DNA of 64,000 nt from Niabella soli DSM 19437 (GTDB lineage Bacteria; Bacteroidota; Bacteroidia; Chitinophagales; Chitinophagaceae), in contig NZ_CP007035.1 of assembly GCF_000243115.2 (NCBI RefSeq), positions 4,216,001-4,280,000 on the forward strand. Direction: 5' to 3'. This document shows, piece after piece, positions 62,059 through 64,000 of this stretch. The notes beneath the pieces are model-generated. The model searched no databases. It worked only from the letters and a program-made list of their open reading frames with translations, and had not been told where the DNA came from. Positions within the stretch are counted from its first letter, which is position 1, and the number at the start of each line of letters is the position of its first letter. The translations under genes and the position numbers were made by a program.

Positions 62059-64000
62059 AATTATTCCTCAAATACTCCCTTAGCACGTACTGCAATATGC
62101 CATCGTTCTTATAATATTCAATTTCAATAGCAGAATCCAGTCGGGCTTTTACTTTAAAATTGGTTACAGCGCCGCCAGGGTGGACGGCTTGCACGTCCAA
62201 TAGTTTATGTGGCGTAAGATTGTCGGCAAGACCAGTAATGGTGTATGTTTCCGTTCCATCCAAACTCAATGATGCGGCGTTTTGTCCGTCCACAAAAACC
62301 AGCGGAGCCACACCCATGCCCACCAGGTTGCTGCGGTGGATGCGTTCGAAACTTTCGGCAATTACGGCCTTTATACCCAGGAGAAAAGTGCCTTTTGCCG
62401 CCCAGTCTCGGGAAGAGCCGGAACCATATTCTTTCCCGGCCAGCACAATCAGGGGTGTTTGATCTTCCTGGTAGGCCATCGCCGTATCAAAAACGGTTTT
62501 TACTTCGTTCGTAGGGAAGTAGCGGCTAAACCCGCCTTCCTTATCGGCTATTTTATTTTTGATCCGCACATTAGCAAACGTGCCCCGCATCATTACTTCA
62601 TGATTGCCCCTTCTTGATCCGTAGGAGTTAAAATCAACTTTCTCCACTCCATGTGCCATGAGGTATTGACCCGCAGCGCTTTCGGGCTTAAAGGATCCGG
62701 CGGGGGAGATGTGGTCGGTGGTAACCGAATCGCCCAGGTATAATAATACGCGCGCATTTTTAATATCGGCAACCGGGGCCGGGGTTTCCTTCAGGTGCTC
62801 AAAGAAAGGCGATTCTTTTATATAGGTGGAGCTACTGCTCCAGTGATAATTTTCACTCAAACTTACTTCCAGTTGCTGCCAGTCGGTAGAGCCATCAAAA
62901 ATAACATCATAGACTTCCTGGAAATCTTCCTGCTTCACGCATTCATTAATGGTGTTGAGGATCGTTTCCCGGCTGGGCCAGATATCTTTTAAATAAACAG
63001 GGTTACCATTGGGATCATATTCCAGCGGGTCTTCCAGCAGGTTAATATCTACCCGGCCCGCCAGTGCATAAGCCACTACCAGCATGGGTGACATCAGGAA
63101 ATTCATTTTTACCTGCGGGTGTACTCTCGCCTCAAAATTCCGGTTGCCGGAAAGCACGGAAGCTACTACCAGCTCACCTTTTTCCACCGCTTCAGCTATC
63201 TGCGCGGGCAGGGGACCCGAGTTTCCAATACAGGAAGTACAACCATAACCCACAGTGTGGAAACGCAACGCATCCAGATCCGTATTTAAACCCGAACGCT
63301 CCAGGTACTGCGTCACTACCTTCGAGCCGGGAGCTAAAGAAGTTTTAACCCATGATTTAGTGCGTAAACCCTTTTCTACAGCATTACGTGCCAGCAAGCC
63401 CGCGCCTACCATCACGGCAGGGTTGGAGGTATTCGTACAACTGGTGATAGCGGCAATAACGATGCTGCCATCGCTGAGCACATATTCCTGGTTTTTGTGT
63501 TTGATGCGTACAGACTGAATAGATTCGGTGGTAACCTCATGTGGGGCGCTGCCTTCCACGGGTACTTTGCCAAAAGTAAATTCCGTTCCGGAGCCGCCTT
63601 CGGTTAACCAGGCCGATTCCCTGCGCTCGGTTACAGATTGGTAAACCCGATTATGCTCCTTATTCAAAAGATCGGCAAATTTTGTGGAGAGCTCCTTTAC
63701 AAGTATTTTATCCTGCGGACGTTTCGGGCCGGAAACAGTGGGGTCCAGTGAGGAAAGATCAAACTCAACCACTGAAGAATATGTGATACTCTCATTCCCC
63801 GTGCGCCATAATAAATTTTCCTTGCAATAGGTTTCCACGATTTTTATCTGCTCCGCAGAGCGATTGGTGGAGTGCATGTATTCCAGCGTACGATTGTCGA
63901 TCGGGAAATAAGTAACCGTGCAGCCAAATTCCGGCGACATATTGGATATAGTAGCGCGATCGGTTACGGTCAGGTGGTCCAGCCCGTCACCAAATACTTC
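62057..64000 (-). CDS. acnA: Aconitate hydratase (AcnA/IRP type), partial, 5' end outside window
   Basis: The frame runs on to the right edge: 647 residues visible, lacking the first part of a protein normally near 900. Visible blocks: GLDHLTVTDRATISNMSPEFGCTVTYFP just inside the edge, cluster Cys in AAITSCTNTSNPAVM and in YGCTSCIGNSGPLP, VLSGNRNFEARVHP, swivel-domain active site GSSRDWAAKGTFLLGIKAVIAESFERIHRSNLVGMGV. Converts citrate to isocitrate in the TCA cycle with a 4Fe-4S cluster. A methionine at 63940 is internal, not the start. A hairpin (62006-62058) follows. Confidence 0.96.
   Translation of the reverse strand, partial: EVFGDGLDHLTVTDRATISNMSPEFGCTVTYFPIDNRTLEYMHSTNRSAEQIKIVETYCKENLLWRTGNESITYSSVVEFDLSSLDPTVSGPKRPQDKILVKELSTKFADLLNKEHNRVYQSVTERRESAWLTEGGSGTEFTFGKVPVEGSAPHEVTTESIQSVRIKHKNQEYVLSDGSIVIAAITSCTNTSNPAVMVGAGLLARNAVEKGLRTKSWVKTSLAPGSKVVTQYLERSGLNTDLDALRFHTVGYGCTSCIGNSGPLPAQIAEAVEKGELVVASVLSGNRNFEARVHPQVKMNFLMSPMLVVAYALAGRVDINLLEDPLEYDPNGNPVYLKDIWPSRETILNTINECVKQEDFQEVYDVIFDGSTDWQQLEVSLSENYHWSSSSTYIKESPFFEHLKETPAPVADIKNARVLLYLGDSVTTDHISPAGSFKPESAAGQYLMAHGVEKVDFNSYGSRRGNHEVMMRGTFANVRIKNKIADKEGGFSRYFPTNEVKTVFDTAMAYQEDQTPLIVLAGKEYGSGSSRDWAAKGTFLLGIKAVIAESFERIHRSNLVGMGVAPLVFVDGQNAASLSLDGTETYTITGLADNLTPHKLLDVQAVHPGGAVTNFKVKARLDSAIEIEYYKNDGILQYVLREYLRNN

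Noticed and set aside
63938-63940. ATG at 63940 as the start of the aconitase gene
   Set aside because: The frame continues to the edge with conserved aconitase sequence, so this Met is internal and the gene is cut by the window.
1-64000. CRISPR arrays, tRNA or rRNA genes, prophage genes or transposases
   Set aside because: Looked for on both strands by characteristic patterns; none seen. Hairpin arrays have irregular spacers and do not fit CRISPR repeats.

Overview
The window comes from a chromosome of a Bacteroidota bacterium, most probably family Chitinophagaceae. The reasons are promoters of the TAnnTTTG type, few Shine-Dalgarno sites, Bacteroidota-only families (DUF4271, DUF4296, DUF4783, Rpb6-type omega, BamD-omega gene pair, CarboxypepD-regulated TonB receptor), futalosine menaquinone genes and SecA of about 1100 residues. 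Genus cannot be fixed by eye. It is mostly ordinary core genome with short accessory patches.

Layout. 1-6.7 kb: cell-envelope block (LptD partial, divergent peptidoglycan amidase, MCE/MlaD-like protein, OstA/LptA-like protein). 6.75-9.8 kb: membrane methyltransferase, then an AT-rich type II restriction-modification pair whose nuclease is a clear EcoRV relative. 9.98-13.2 kb: trpB-trpA and a TlpA-like thioredoxin lipid-envelope protein. 13.5-19.4 kb: small accessory and housekeeping genes (CarboxypepD-domain protein behind a perfect 31-bp palindrome, TMEM175-like channel, macro domain, CsaA, SRPBCC, lipoprotein, MmcQ, YceH). 19.5-24.4 kb: metal-uptake-like locus (small Cys motif protein, TonB-dependent receptor, PepSY protein). 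24.6-33 kb: secA, a flippase-like protein and an LTA-synthase-like enzyme, a family 39 glycosyltransferase. 33.1-36.75 kb: TauE/DUF1634 pair and an operon of two PTPS/QueD paralogues, folE and fabD. 36.9-39.2 kb: mqnB-mqnD and a class IV aminotransferase. 39.4-44.7 kb: bamD-rpoZ, coaBC-DUF4296, hemD, DUF4271. 45.3-53.1 kb: S9 peptidase, hemW, gpsA, SDR, alpha/beta hydrolase, lnt. 53.2-58.2 kb: YhcG-type nuclease directly abutting uvrC, heme-binding protein, gpmI. 58.6-64 kb: DUF4783, nadC, SUI1, Fic protein, aconitase (partial).

Intergenic DNA is rich in dispersed palindromes: two four-hairpin arrays sharing a GTGTTTATA flank, several copies of a CCGATAGCTATCGG palindrome, and long GTCATTTCGA elements. 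The most unusual regulatory DNA is a 41-bp tandem repeat carrying paired TGAAATA/TATTTCA half sites directly upstream of lnt, and the 31-bp perfect palindrome at 13483-13513. No tRNA, rRNA, CRISPR array, transposase or phage gene was seen. The best candidates for something new are the lnt-upstream repeat, the 31-bp operator, and the Cys-motif protein/receptor/duplicated-PepSY locus.
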